A stretch of DNA of 64,000 nucleotides from Variovorax beijingensis (lineage in GTDB: Bacteria; Pseudomonadota; Gammaproteobacteria; Burkholderiales; Burkholderiaceae_C), in assembly GCF_003951285.1 (NCBI RefSeq), contig NZ_RXFQ01000014.1:62001-126000 (forward strand), written 5' to 3'. Below, piece by piece: positions 52,574-60,457 of the stretch. The position numbers and the translations under genes were made by a program. The number at the start of each line of letters is the position of its first letter. Position 1 is the first letter of the stretch. The notes beneath the pieces are model-generated. The model saw only the letters and a list, made by a program, of their open reading frames with translations, ran no database searches and was not told where the DNA came from.

Positions 52574-52645
52574 GCGGCGCGGCGCCGAAGGGCCCGGCCG
52601 TGGCCGGCACGGGCCTTGGCCGCCGCCACCGTCGGTTTCAGCCCG

Positions 52646-52855
52646 TCAGTGCGACCGGCTCAGGCGAACCTCGGGCCAGGAAAGTTCCAAGCCCATCACC
52701 GCGCGGGCATACAGGTAGTTGTTGAGCATGGGTTCGCTGAGCGAGTCCATGTCGACGTGGCCGACCGCGTCGCACGGGAAGGCGTAGGCGCGGTGATTGG
52801 CGAACAAGGGATGAAACCGCAGTTCGTAGCCACCGGATGCGTTGTGTGTGTCCAT
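52646..52855 (-). CDS. Small hypothetical protein, 69 aa
   Basis: ATG 52855 has a clear AAGGAG. Sequence includes GGYELRFHPLFANHRAYAFPC, with the remainder DAVGHVDMDSLSEPMLNNYL and MGLELSWPEVRLSRSH. It looks like a folded small domain rich in aromatic and histidine residues; no family recognised. Similar short proteins are frequent next to nar/nos genes of beta-proteobacteria, in my recollection. No FNR box was found immediately upstream. Confidence 0.65.
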   Translation of the reverse strand: MDTHNASGGYELRFHPLFANHRAYAFPCDAVGHVDMDSLSEPMLNNYLYARAVMGLELSWPEVRLSRSH

Positions 52856-53009
52856 CTTGATCTCCTTGTGCGCTGGCGTTTCCGTACGTCATTGCAGTTG
52901 GAAAACGAATCGCGCCATGCCAATTTAGAACTCGTGCTTGACCGCATCATCAATGCTGCGCATCAGACGGAAACACTGTGTCAATCGTCGGTATCAGGGC
53001 CTCGCGGCC

Positions 53010-53114
53010 TCAGTCGAGCGTGATCCAGAAGACGAACATGTTCACAGCGAGCCAGGCCCCTGCGGCAAGCAGCACCGCGACCAGCACGATGGCAAGCCAC
53101 TGGAGCGCGGACAT
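53010..53114 (-). CDS. Small membrane protein, 34 aa
   Basis: MSALQWLAIVLVAVLLAAGA then WLAVNMFVFWITLD: almost the whole chain is a single membrane helix. AAGGCG lies 7 bases before ATG 53114. It follows the DUF2892 gene by 19 bp and is probably cotranscribed. Too short for standard gene calling. Confidence 0.6.
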   Translation of the reverse strand: MSALQWLAIVLVAVLLAAGAWLAVNMFVFWITLD

Positions 53115-53133
53115 GGGACGCCTTGCCGTGCGT

Positions 53134-53337
53134 TCAGCGCCTGGCGCGAGGGCAGGTGCTGAAGCTGAAGAGCGAATAGAGCGGGCAGGTGCCGATCACC
53201 CCGGTCAGCAGCGGCACCACGCCGATGTAGCCCCAGCGGCCGACGATTTCCGTGGCGGCGAGCACGATGAGCAGCGCGCCGCCGCTGACACGCAGCGTGC
53301 GGTCGAGGGGGCCGACGTTTTTCGACAGGAAGGACAT
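53134..53337 (-). CDS. YgaP-type DUF2892 membrane protein
   Basis: A 67-residue protein with two helices: MSFLSKNVGPLDRTLRVSGG, then LLIVLAATEIVG and GVVPLLTGVIGTCPLYSLFS, the characteristic TGxxGxCPlY motif of DUF2892/YgaP tails. AAGGAG before ATG 53337. FNR-type box 53393-53406 upstream with CAAGAT as -10. Confidence 0.88.
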   Translation of the reverse strand: MSFLSKNVGPLDRTLRVSGGALLIVLAATEIVGRWGYIGVVPLLTGVIGTCPLYSLFSFSTCPRARR

Positions 53338-53392
53338 GCGTTTCTCCTTTGCAGGCTGGAGAGCATCTTGGGCGGTGCAACCCTGGCGGGTG

Positions 53393-53406
53393 TTGCGGCA
53401 GATCAA
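53393..53406. promoter_or_regulatory. FNR-type box overlapping the end of a PRPP-synthetase gene
   Basis: TTGCGgcagATCAA. The TGA of the upstream gene (53405-53403) is part of the half-site. Predicted minus-strand start near 53358. Confidence 0.65.
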
Positions 53407-54356
53407 GGAATCCGGACGCGCTGGCCGATGCGAGCGGTGCGCTCGGGCAGCAGCGTGCGCAGGCTCGCGGCAATGGCCGCAGCGAGCGGGATCCGGTTGG
53501 ACGGGTGGCGGATGGTGTCGCAGCTGACGATTTCGCCCGCGCCGGCCGCGCGCAGGTCCTCGAAGGCCTTCTGCGCGAACACGGGATGGATCGCCACGCA
53601 CACAGGCGCGGCGAGCCCGGCCTGGCGCAGATGGCCGACCGTTTCGATCATGGTGCGGGCGGTCGACACGATGTCGTCCACCAGCACCGGCGTGTGCGAG
53701 CGCCAGCGCTCGAGATCCGGCACCGAGACCTCGACGTCGCGATCGCCGCGGCGCGCCTTGCTCAGCACGACGAACGGTGCGTGGGCGTCCTTCGCCACGG
53801 CGCCGACCCATTGGGCACTTTCCTCGTCCGGGCCGACCAGCAGGGCGTCGCGCACATGCGCCTGGATCCACTGCGCCACGCTCCCCGCAGCATGGACGAC
53901 GCGCGAGGGAATGCTGTAGACCTGGGACAGGTCGGCGATCCGGTGCAGATGGGGATCGACCGTCACGAGCCAGTCGACGCATTGCGAGATCCATGCGCCC
54001 ACATGCTGGGCGCTGACCGTTTCGCCGGGCTGGAAGCGCTGGTCCTGCCGCATGTAGGGCAGGTACGGCGCGACCAGGCCCACCGAACGCGCGCCGGCCT
54101 CCCGGAGCGCCGCCGCCAGCAGGAGCAGCGGCACGAGCTTGTCGTCGGGCCGGTCGAGCGTGCAGACGATGAGTGCCGCGCCTGCGCCCACCGGCGACTC
54201 GATGCGTACATAGGATTCTGCGTCGGGAAAGCGGCGCACCGTGGCGGCGCCGCGCTTCAGCGAAAGGAGGGCGGCCAGCTCATTGGCGAGCGGTTCGTTG
54301 CCGGGCATCGCGACCACGACGGGACGCGGGAGCGGCTTGGCTTCGCTGATGTGCAT
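53403..54356 (-). CDS. Divergent ribose-phosphate pyrophosphokinase
   Basis: A 317-residue Prs-like protein. Domain traces: AMPGNEPLANELAAL, RRFPDAESYVRI (PDgE-type loop), TVDPHLHRIADL (Mg/ATP histidine region), LLVGPDEESAQWV (PDxES) and the PRPP loop PVLVDDIVSTARTM. The last differs from the canonical DDxxxTGGT by Ala-Arg in place of Gly-Gly/Thr, so activity is uncertain. It is shorter in regulatory residues than housekeeping PrsA, hence probably not the general enzyme. Upstream site CTGCGctggATCAA (54447-54460). Confidence 0.83.
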   Translation of the reverse strand: MHISEAKPLPRPVVVAMPGNEPLANELAALLSLKRGAATVRRFPDAESYVRIESPVGAGAALIVCTLDRPDDKLVPLLLLAAALREAGARSVGLVAPYLPYMRQDQRFQPGETVSAQHVGAWISQCVDWLVTVDPHLHRIADLSQVYSIPSRVVHAAGSVAQWIQAHVRDALLVGPDEESAQWVGAVAKDAHAPFVVLSKARRGDRDVEVSVPDLERWRSHTPVLVDDIVSTARTMIETVGHLRQAGLAAPVCVAIHPVFAQKAFEDLRAAGAGEIVSCDTIRHPSNRIPLAAAIAASLRTLLPERTARIGQRVRIP

Positions 54357-54446
54357 GATCGCCTCCGACGTCTCGAGAATGCGCCCGGATGGCCGGGGTC
54401 GCCAGGATGGCCGTGAAACATCATGCGGCCGACAGGATGTCCTGTA

Positions 54447-54460
54447 CTGCGCTGGATCAA
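54447..54460. promoter_or_regulatory. FNR-type box for the PRPP-synthetase gene (minus)
   Basis: CTGCGctggATCAA, one base from the recurrent asymmetric 14-mer. Located 91 bp upstream of ATG 54356; predicted start near 54412. Confidence 0.6.
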
Positions 54461-54486
54461 GGGGCGCGGCGCACGCCACGCGGGAC

Positions 54487-54500
54487 TTGCCGTGGATCAA
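54487..54500. promoter_or_regulatory. FNR-type box for ftsH (plus)
   Basis: TTGCCgtggATCAA. Centre 65.5 bp from ATG 54559; CTCAAT (54523-54528) is the -10 candidate, leader about 24 nt. Confidence 0.6.
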
Positions 54501-54558
54501 GCCGGCCGGGCGGCATTCGTGGCTCAATGCCTGGAATCTCACAGAGGCAGAGGCCGAC

Positions 54559-56526
54559 ATGAAGAAGTGGACGGATCACCTGAGCCTGGGTCCGGTGCTG
54601 CTTGCGCTGGCACTGGGGATGCTCGCATGGGACTACTGGGAACAACGCCGGGAGGTCGAAGTGCTCCCCTACAGCGCCTTCGAGCAGCAGCTGCGGGAGG
54701 GCAAGATCGTCGAAGTCACGGTGGGAGACGCGGTGATCACCGGCCGGCTCAAGGCGCCCGAGCCCGGCGGCCGGCAGACCGTGGTCTCGACGATGGTCGA
54801 GCCGCAGGTTGCCGAGCGCCTCGCATCGTTCGGCGTGCCCTACCAGCGCGTGCGAAGCCCGACCTGGGTGCAGAGCCTGTTCTCGTGGATCGTCCCGGCC
54901 CTGCTGCTTTTCGGAGTGTGGCGCATGATGGCGGGCCGGGCGGGCGGCGGACTTGGCGGCGGCCTGCTGGGCATCGGCAAGAGCAGGGCCAAGATCTACA
55001 TGGAGAAGAGCACGGGCGTGCGCTTCGACGATGTTGCCGGCGTCGACGAAGCCAAGGCCGAGCTGCAGGAGATCATCGACTTCCTCAAGAACCCGAAGGA
55101 GCACGGGCGCCTGGGCGCGCGCATTCCCAAGGGCATTCTGCTGATGGGACCGACGGGCACCGGTAAGACCTTGCTCGCACGCGCGGTGGCGGGCGAGGCC
55201 GGCGTCCCCTTCTTCTCGATCAGCGGCTCCGAGTTCATCGAGATGTTCGTCGGGGTGGGCGCGGCGCGCGTGCGCGACCTCTTCGACCAGGCGCGCGCCA
55301 ACGCGCCCGCCATCATCTTCATCGACGAGCTCGATGCGCTGGGCAAGGCCCGCGTCGCGCTGTCGGTCGCCGGCGGGCAGGACGAGCGCGAGCAAACGCT
55401 CAACCAGCTGCTGGTGGAGCTCGACGGCTTCGACCCGAGCGTCGGGGTGGTGCTGCTGGCGGCCACCAACCGGCCGGAGACGCTGGACCCTGCGCTGTTG
55501 CGGGCCGGGCGCTTCGACCGCCAGGTGCTGGTCGATCGGCCGGACCGCGTCGGGCGTGCTGCGATCCTCGGGGTCCACGCGAAGAAGATCAGGCTCGCCG
55601 CCGGCGTGGACCTCGACCAAGTCGCGGCCATCACGGTCGGGTTCGCGGGCGCTGACCTCGCGAATGTGGTCAATGAAGCGGCACTGGTCGCGACACGGCG
55701 CAGCGGCGAGGCCGTGACGATGTCCGACTTCACGCAGGCCATCGAACGCATCGTCGCCGGCATCGAGAAGAAGAACCGCATCCTCGGACCACGCGAGCGC
55801 GAACTGGTGGCCACGCACGAACTCGGCCATGCATTGACGGCACTGGCGCTGCCCGGCGCGGATCGCGTGCACAAGGTGTCCATCGTGCCGCACGGCATCG
55901 GCGCCCTCGGCTACACGTTGCAGCGGCCCACCGAGGATCGACATTTGCTCCGTCGCCCGGAACTGCTCGACAAGCTGACGGTGCTGCTCGGCGGCCGGGC
56001 CGCCGAGATGCTGGTGTTTGCCGAGCCTTCCACCGGGGCGGCCGACGACCTGGTGAAGGCCACGAACCTCGCGCGCGACATGGTGCTGCGCTATGGGATG
56101 GACACGGGCCTGGGGCTGGCGGTGTACGGTGAGCGGCCATCGCCGTTCGCCGAGCCCTCGGCCGACGCGAGATCGGCGGCGATCTCCGGCATGGCCGGCG
56201 AACAGACCGCCCAGCGCGTCGACGATGCGGTGCGCGGCCTGCTCGAGCAGGCGCTGCAGCGCGCGACCGGGCTGCTGCGCGACCGGCGCGCGGCGCTCGA
56301 CCGGTGCGTGCAGGCGCTGATGGCCAAGGAGACGCTGGACGAGTCGCAGCTGCTGGCGTTGGCTGCCACGGCCGAGGCGTCGACCGGCCGTCCCGCTGCC
56401 GATCGGCATCCCGTCACGCACGGGTGCCTGCACCCGCCGATCCCGGCTGATGGCAATGGCACTCGCCCGATCGCGCAGGCGCCGTCGCCGAACCTTCCGG
56501 TAGAGGCAAGAAGGAGTAGCGTATGA
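54559..56526 (+). CDS. ftsH: FtsH-type AAA+ membrane metalloprotease, secondary copy
   Basis: A 655-residue protein with two N-terminal helices (residues ~10-28 and ~110-130), AAA domain with Walker A GPTGTGKT (197-204; housekeeping FtsH has GPPGTGKT), Walker B IIFIDELDALG, SRH region ATNRPETLDPALLRAGRFDR (in part), and zinc site HELGH (420-424; usually HEAGH). The C-terminal ~60 residues are an unrelated Pro/His tail. These deviations suggest a special, stress-linked paralogue. It overlaps a small gene at the 3' end (ATGA). Confidence 0.92.
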   Translation: MKKWTDHLSLGPVLLALALGMLAWDYWEQRREVEVLPYSAFEQQLREGKIVEVTVGDAVITGRLKAPEPGGRQTVVSTMVEPQVAERLASFGVPYQRVRSPTWVQSLFSWIVPALLLFGVWRMMAGRAGGGLGGGLLGIGKSRAKIYMEKSTGVRFDDVAGVDEAKAELQEIIDFLKNPKEHGRLGARIPKGILLMGPTGTGKTLLARAVAGEAGVPFFSISGSEFIEMFVGVGAARVRDLFDQARANAPAIIFIDELDALGKARVALSVAGGQDEREQTLNQLLVELDGFDPSVGVVLLAATNRPETLDPALLRAGRFDRQVLVDRPDRVGRAAILGVHAKKIRLAAGVDLDQVAAITVGFAGADLANVVNEAALVATRRSGEAVTMSDFTQAIERIVAGIEKKNRILGPRERELVATHELGHALTALALPGADRVHKVSIVPHGIGALGYTLQRPTEDRHLLRRPELLDKLTVLLGGRAAEMLVFAEPSTGAADDLVKATNLARDMVLRYGMDTGLGLAVYGERPSPFAEPSADARSAAISGMAGEQTAQRVDDAVRGLLEQALQRATGLLRDRRAALDRCVQALMAKETLDESQLLALAATAEASTGRPAADRHPVTHGCLHPPIPADGNGTRPIAQAPSPNLPVEARRSSV

Positions 56527-56792
56527 AGATGCTGAGGATGTCGAAGGCACTGCGCCGTCGTCTTGCGAGCCAGAACGCGATGGCCATCAACGCGAAGGGG
56601 CAGGAGGTTCTTCACGGACTGACGTTCGAGGAGTCGCATTTCGTCGTCGGCTGCTCCGACGGGGACGCGCTCGACATGTCGGACGAGGAGCGCGATCGTT
56701 ACGCCGGTCTCATCCTGAAGCACGAACGGGCGCGCATGAGAAGCGTCTGCGCGGGCAGCGGCGTCGCCAAGGACGAGGAACGCCTTGGATAG
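56523..56792 (+). CDS. Small hypothetical protein coupled to ftsH, 89 aa
   Basis: Start ATG overlaps the ftsH stop, so its synthesis is coupled. MSKALRRRLASQNAMAINAKG is basic; LTFEESHFVVGCSDGDALD and MSDEERDRYAGLILKHERAR are helical. Could be an adaptor or inhibitor of the FtsH paralogue, by position only. No family recognised. Confidence 0.6.
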   Translation: MKMLRMSKALRRRLASQNAMAINAKGQEVLHGLTFEESHFVVGCSDGDALDMSDEERDRYAGLILKHERARMRSVCAGSGVAKDEERLG

Positions 56793-56815
56793 TTCCTGCG
56801 CTGCCCACCCATGCC

Positions 56816-57202
56816 CTAGCGAGAGGGCATGAAGGTGCGCACGAAATCCAGCGACGACACGACGCCGGCGATTCCGCTCCTGTCGGTCACGACGACATGA
56901 TGGATCCCGCGCTCGACCATGAGCGCTGCCACCATGCTCACCGGCATTGCCGCGTCGACGACGATCGGCTTGTAGGAGCACATCTGCCAGGCGCGGGTGG
57001 CGGCCGCATCGCGTCCCTGGGCATGGAAGGCGACAAGGTCCGAGGCGCTGACGACGCCCACGACCTCGCCCCGGGCCGGTTCCACGACCGGCACCCACGT
57101 CAGGTGCTTGCCCGCGAGCAGGGCTTCCACGTCGGCCACGCTGTCGTCCATGCCGGCGCTGTGCACCGGGCGTCGCATCAGGGTGGAGATGGTCGGGTTC
57201 AT
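56816..57202 (-). CDS. CBS-pair protein
   Basis: A 128-residue protein that consists only of a Bateman module: MRRPVHSAGMDDSVADVEAL, LTWVPVVEP, GVVSASDLVAFHA, then ADAAMPVSMVAALMVERGIH-like second repeat ending GIAGVVSSLDFVRTFM. Probably binds adenine nucleotides and senses energy charge. Its start overlaps the stop of the PEP synthase gene (ATGA), so both are coupled; regulation of that enzyme is a reasonable guess. Confidence 0.9.
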   Translation of the reverse strand: MNPTISTLMRRPVHSAGMDDSVADVEALLAGKHLTWVPVVEPARGEVVGVVSASDLVAFHAQGRDAAATRAWQMCSYKPIVVDAAMPVSMVAALMVERGIHHVVVTDRSGIAGVVSSLDFVRTFMPSR

Positions 57203-59643
57203 GGCATGGCTCCTTTCGTTGGCTGGCGCAGCGTTCGCTCCAGCCGTTGCTCGACGGCGAGAACGTCGCGGGTGATCCTGAGCAGCGTGTCGGGCGTCAC
57301 GCTCATCGAGTCGATGCCGAGTTCGACCAGGTAGGCGGCCATCTCCGGGTAGTCCGAGGGCGCCTGGCCGCAGATGCCCACGTGGCGGCCGTTGCGTCGG
57401 CCGCCTTCGATGGTCTGGCGGATCATCGCCTTCACGCCGTCGTCGCGCTCGTCGAAATCGAAGGCCACGATGCGCGAGTCGCGGTCCACGCCCAGAACGA
57501 GCTGCGTCAGGTCGTTCGAGCCGATCGAGAATCCATCGAAGAGCCTGGCGAAGGCGTCGATCTGGATCACGTTGTTCGGGATCTCGCACATGACGTAGAT
57601 CTCGAGTCCGTCGACGCCGCGCCGCAGGCCGTGCGCAGCCATCGCTGCGAGCACGCGCTCGGCCTCCTGGATGCGGCGGCAGAAGGGGATCATCAGCTTG
57701 ACGTTCGCGAGGCCCATGTCCTCGCGCACCCGCTTCATGGCGGCGCACTCGAGTGCGAAGCCTTCCGCATAGGCCGGATGCGTGTAGCGCGAGGCGCCCC
57801 GGAAGCCGATCATCGGGTTCTCTTCCTCCGGCTCGAACCCGCTGCCGCCGAGCAGGCTGGCGTACTCGTTGGTCTTGAAGTCGGACATGCGCACGATCAC
57901 CGGCTTCGGGTAGAAGGCCGCCGCGATCGTGCCGACGCCTTCGGCCAGTTCGCGCACGAAGTAGTCGGCCGGCCGCTCGTGGGAGCGCGTCAGGCGCGCG
58001 ATCTCGGCGCGCACCGCGGGATCGGCGACCTTCTCTGGATGGACCAGCGCCATCGGATGCACCTTGATGTGTTCGGCGACGATGAACTCCATCCGCGCGA
58101 GACCCACGCCGTCGCTGGGCAGCAGCGCCGTCTGGAAAGCGCTGTCGGGGTTGCCCAGGTTGACCATCAGGTGTGTCCGCGGCCGTGCGAGCGCCGAGAG
58201 CTCCACAGTGGTCTCCTCGAACGGCATTGCGCCCGCATAGACGCGTCCCTCGGCACCCTCGGCACAGGACACGGTGATCTCGTCGCCGGTGCGGATCCTG
58301 GCGGTCGCGTTGTCGCAGCCGACGACCGCGGGAATGCCGAGTTCGCGCGCCACGATGGCCGCATGGCAGGTCCGTCCGCCGCGGTTGGTGACCACGGCGG
58401 CCGCGCTCTTCATCACGGTGCCCCAGTCGGGCATCGTGGTCTCCGCGACCAGCACCTCCCCGGGCCGGAACTCGCCGAGCGCCAGCACGTCAGTGACGAC
58501 GCGTGCCTTGCCCGACGCGACCGACGAGCCCACGGCGCGGCCGGTGAGCAGGGGCGGGGCCGTCGCGTGCAGGCGGTATTCGTCGATCCGGTGGAGCGGC
58601 TTGCGTGAGGCCACGGTCTCCGGTCTCGCCTGCACGATGTAGATGTGGCCGTCCAGCCCGTCCTTGGCCCACTCGATGTCCATGGGCGTCGGGCATCCCG
58701 CGCGGCGGCTGTAGTGGTCTTCGATCGCCACCGCCGCATCGGCGAGCGCCAGCACGTCGGCGTCGCCGATGCAGTAGCGCGCCCGGTCCTCCGGCGAAGT
58801 CGGCAGGTTGCAGGTGGACTCGCGGCCGGCGCCCTTCGAATACACCAGCCGGACCTCCTTGCCGCCGAGCTTGCGCCGCAGCACGGTGCGGTGGCCCAGC
58901 TTCAGGGTGGGCTTGAAGACGTAGAACTCGTCGGGATCCACCGTCCCCTGGACGACGTTCTCGCCCAGGCCGTAGGCGCCGGTGATGAAGACGACGTCGC
59001 GGAATCCGCTGTCGGTATCGAGCGTGAACATGACACCGCTGGCGGCTCGGTCGGAGCGCACCATCTGCATCACGCACACCGACTGCATGATCTGGAAGTG
59101 GTCGAAGCCGTTGTCGACGCGGTAGGCGATCGCGCGGTCCTTGAAGAGGCTCGCAAAACACAGGCGTACGGCGTCCGTCAGCCGCGCCTCGCCGGAGATG
59201 TTGAGGAAGGTCTCGTGCTGGCCGGCGAAGCTGGCCGTCGGCAGGTCCTCCGCGGTGGCGGAGCTTCGCACCGCCACGGTCATGTCAGTGCCGTACTCCG
59301 CCTGCAGCTGCGCATAGGCCGCGCGGATCTGGCTCGCCAGTTCGTCGGGGAGCGCGGCGGCGTAGACGATCTCGCGAGCGCGCTGTGCGCGCCGGGCCAG
59401 GTCATCGACGTCCCGGACGTCCAGGCCGGCCAGGGCTTCCTTCAGGCGCGGCAGCGCGCCGGCACATTCCAGCGTTCGCCGATACGCATCGGCCGTGATC
59501 GCGAAGCCGTTGGGCACGCGCACGCCAAGCGGACTGAGTGCCCGGTACATCTCGCCGAGCGATGCGTTCTTGCCGCCGACGATTGGCACGTCGTCCGCGC
59601 CGAGTTCGCGGAACCATCGGATATAGCTCGCCTGCGAGGCCAT
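57199..59643 (-). CDS. ppsA: Phosphoenolpyruvate synthase
   Basis: An 814-residue enzyme that turns pyruvate and ATP into PEP, AMP and phosphate. N-terminal nucleotide-binding domain (VGGKNASLGEM, VAVRSSATAEDLPTASFAGQ), phosphohistidine domain GGRTCHAAIVAREL (His ~427), and C-terminal PEP-binding barrel (GSNDLTQLVLGVDRD, GICGQAPSDYPE). Start ATG 59643 chosen as AAGGAG lies 6 bases upstream, whereas the ATG at 59649 would touch it. FNR-type box 59747-59760 upstream. Gluconeogenic or pyruvate-balancing role in anoxic survival is consistent with the island. Confidence 0.94.
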   Translation of the reverse strand: MASQASYIRWFRELGADDVPIVGGKNASLGEMYRALSPLGVRVPNGFAITADAYRRTLECAGALPRLKEALAGLDVRDVDDLARRAQRAREIVYAAALPDELASQIRAAYAQLQAEYGTDMTVAVRSSATAEDLPTASFAGQHETFLNISGEARLTDAVRLCFASLFKDRAIAYRVDNGFDHFQIMQSVCVMQMVRSDRAASGVMFTLDTDSGFRDVVFITGAYGLGENVVQGTVDPDEFYVFKPTLKLGHRTVLRRKLGGKEVRLVYSKGAGRESTCNLPTSPEDRARYCIGDADVLALADAAVAIEDHYSRRAGCPTPMDIEWAKDGLDGHIYIVQARPETVASRKPLHRIDEYRLHATAPPLLTGRAVGSSVASGKARVVTDVLALGEFRPGEVLVAETTMPDWGTVMKSAAAVVTNRGGRTCHAAIVARELGIPAVVGCDNATARIRTGDEITVSCAEGAEGRVYAGAMPFEETTVELSALARPRTHLMVNLGNPDSAFQTALLPSDGVGLARMEFIVAEHIKVHPMALVHPEKVADPAVRAEIARLTRSHERPADYFVRELAEGVGTIAAAFYPKPVIVRMSDFKTNEYASLLGGSGFEPEEENPMIGFRGASRYTHPAYAEGFALECAAMKRVREDMGLANVKLMIPFCRRIQEAERVLAAMAAHGLRRGVDGLEIYVMCEIPNNVIQIDAFARLFDGFSIGSNDLTQLVLGVDRDSRIVAFDFDERDDGVKAMIRQTIEGGRRNGRHVGICGQAPSDYPEMAAYLVELGIDSMSVTPDTLLRITRDVLAVEQRLERTLRQPTKGAMP

Positions 59644-59746
59644 GGGCATCTCCTTGCATTGTGTTGCCGTGCCTGCGCATTCGGCGCGGTGTCCTTCAGA
59701 TGCAGGCCAGGAGATGGCCAGTATCGGGAAGATGCCGCGCTGCACC

Positions 59747-59760
59747 TTGACATGGCGCAA
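59747..59760. promoter_or_regulatory. FNR-type box for ppsA-CBS
   Basis: TTGACatggCGCAA, same half-sites as the osmC box. Weak -10 TACTGG (59723-59718); predicted start near 59712, leader about 69 nt. Confidence 0.6.
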
Positions 59761-59787
59761 GAGACGGCGATCGATGACGAAGCCGCA

Positions 59788-60246
59788 TCAGGACTCTCCT
59801 CGGAAGAGGTCGGACAGGGCCCCTCGAAGATCGTCGGTGGCGGGCCAGTAGAGGGTGGCCCGCGTCGCGCCCTTGCCGACGCGGATGGTCTTGGTGCGCA
59901 TCACGCCGGCGTAGCTGGCGCTGACGCGGTAGACGCCCGGGCTCAGCACGACATGGAACAGGGGGCCTGTGTCCGTGAACGGACCGTACGAGGCGCTGCG
60001 GTCCGCGGTTTCGACCCAGACGGTCACGCCCGCGACGTAGGCCCCGGTCCGGGCCTCGGCGAAGGTCAGCTGCAGGTTGTAGAGATCCTGTGTCGCCAGC
60101 ATTTCCTGCTGGCCCTCGTAGCTGATGCCGCCACTCGCATGCGTGCCCGGTGCCAGCACGGGTGAGGCGGCGATGGCGGGTCCTGCAGCACCCTGCAGGG
60201 CAAGCAGCATGGCCGTGAGGAGGGAGGTGGACTTGCGCGTGTTCAT
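59788..60246 (-). CDS. Secreted carboxypeptidase-regulatory-like protein, 152 aa
   Basis: Signal peptide residues 1-27 (LLTAMLLALQGAAGPAIAA). The mature part is a beta-sandwich with DLYNLQLTFAEARTGAYVAG, VTVWVETADRS, GPLFHVVLSPGVYRVSASY, i.e. a peptidase-regulatory or transthyretin-like fold. It ends in LRGALSDLFRGES. Periplasmic; function unknown. FNR-type box 60305-60318 with AAGAAT -10 in this direction. Confidence 0.72.
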   Translation of the reverse strand: MNTRKSTSLLTAMLLALQGAAGPAIAASPVLAPGTHASGGISYEGQQEMLATQDLYNLQLTFAEARTGAYVAGVTVWVETADRSASYGPFTDTGPLFHVVLSPGVYRVSASYAGVMRTKTIRVGKGATRATLYWPATDDLRGALSDLFRGES

Positions 60247-60304
60247 CGGGGATGACCGTGGGTAGTGCGTGAGGCGATTCTTGACGGCGCAAGGCCGCAT
60301 GTGC

Positions 60305-60318
60305 TTGCGCTGGCGCAA
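60305..60318. promoter_or_regulatory. FNR-type box with two divergent -10 elements
   Basis: TTGCGctggCGCAA. Plus: TAGAGT (60341-60346) at exact -12 to -7 of a start at 60353. Minus: AAGAAT (60282-60277), start near 60270. Confidence 0.68.
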
Positions 60319-60373
60319 GGACTGCGACCCCGGGCCGGCCTAGAGTGGCGGCACGAACGGAAGGATGGCAGCC

Positions 60374-60457
60374 ATGAGACTGGAACGAGTGCCGGCCCGA
60401 CGGGCCGGAGGGACGCTGGCGGACTTTCGCCGGGCGACGCCGGGGAGCGGCGTGTGA
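60374..60457 (+). CDS. Possible 27-aa leader peptide before the PRPP-synthetase gene
   Basis: ATG 60374 is preceded by AAGGA at good distance; reading MRLERVPARRAGGTLADFRR ends in TGA at 60455-60457, which overlaps the GTG start of the next gene (GTGA). The peptide is Arg-rich. The overlap suggests translational coupling; whether the peptide itself matters is unknown. Confidence 0.4.
   Translation: MRLERVPARRAGGTLADFRRATPGSGV

Noticed and set aside
52935..52955. TTGAC...ATCAA near 52940 as FNR box of the 69-aa gene
   Set aside because: Spacer between half-sites is six bases, not four.
53010..53120. Reading the region as noncoding spacer
   Set aside because: A clean single-helix membrane protein with ribosome site fits, so it was listed as a small gene.
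60281..60292. TTGACGGCGCAA as an additional FNR site
   Set aside because: Half-sites are only two bases apart instead of four.
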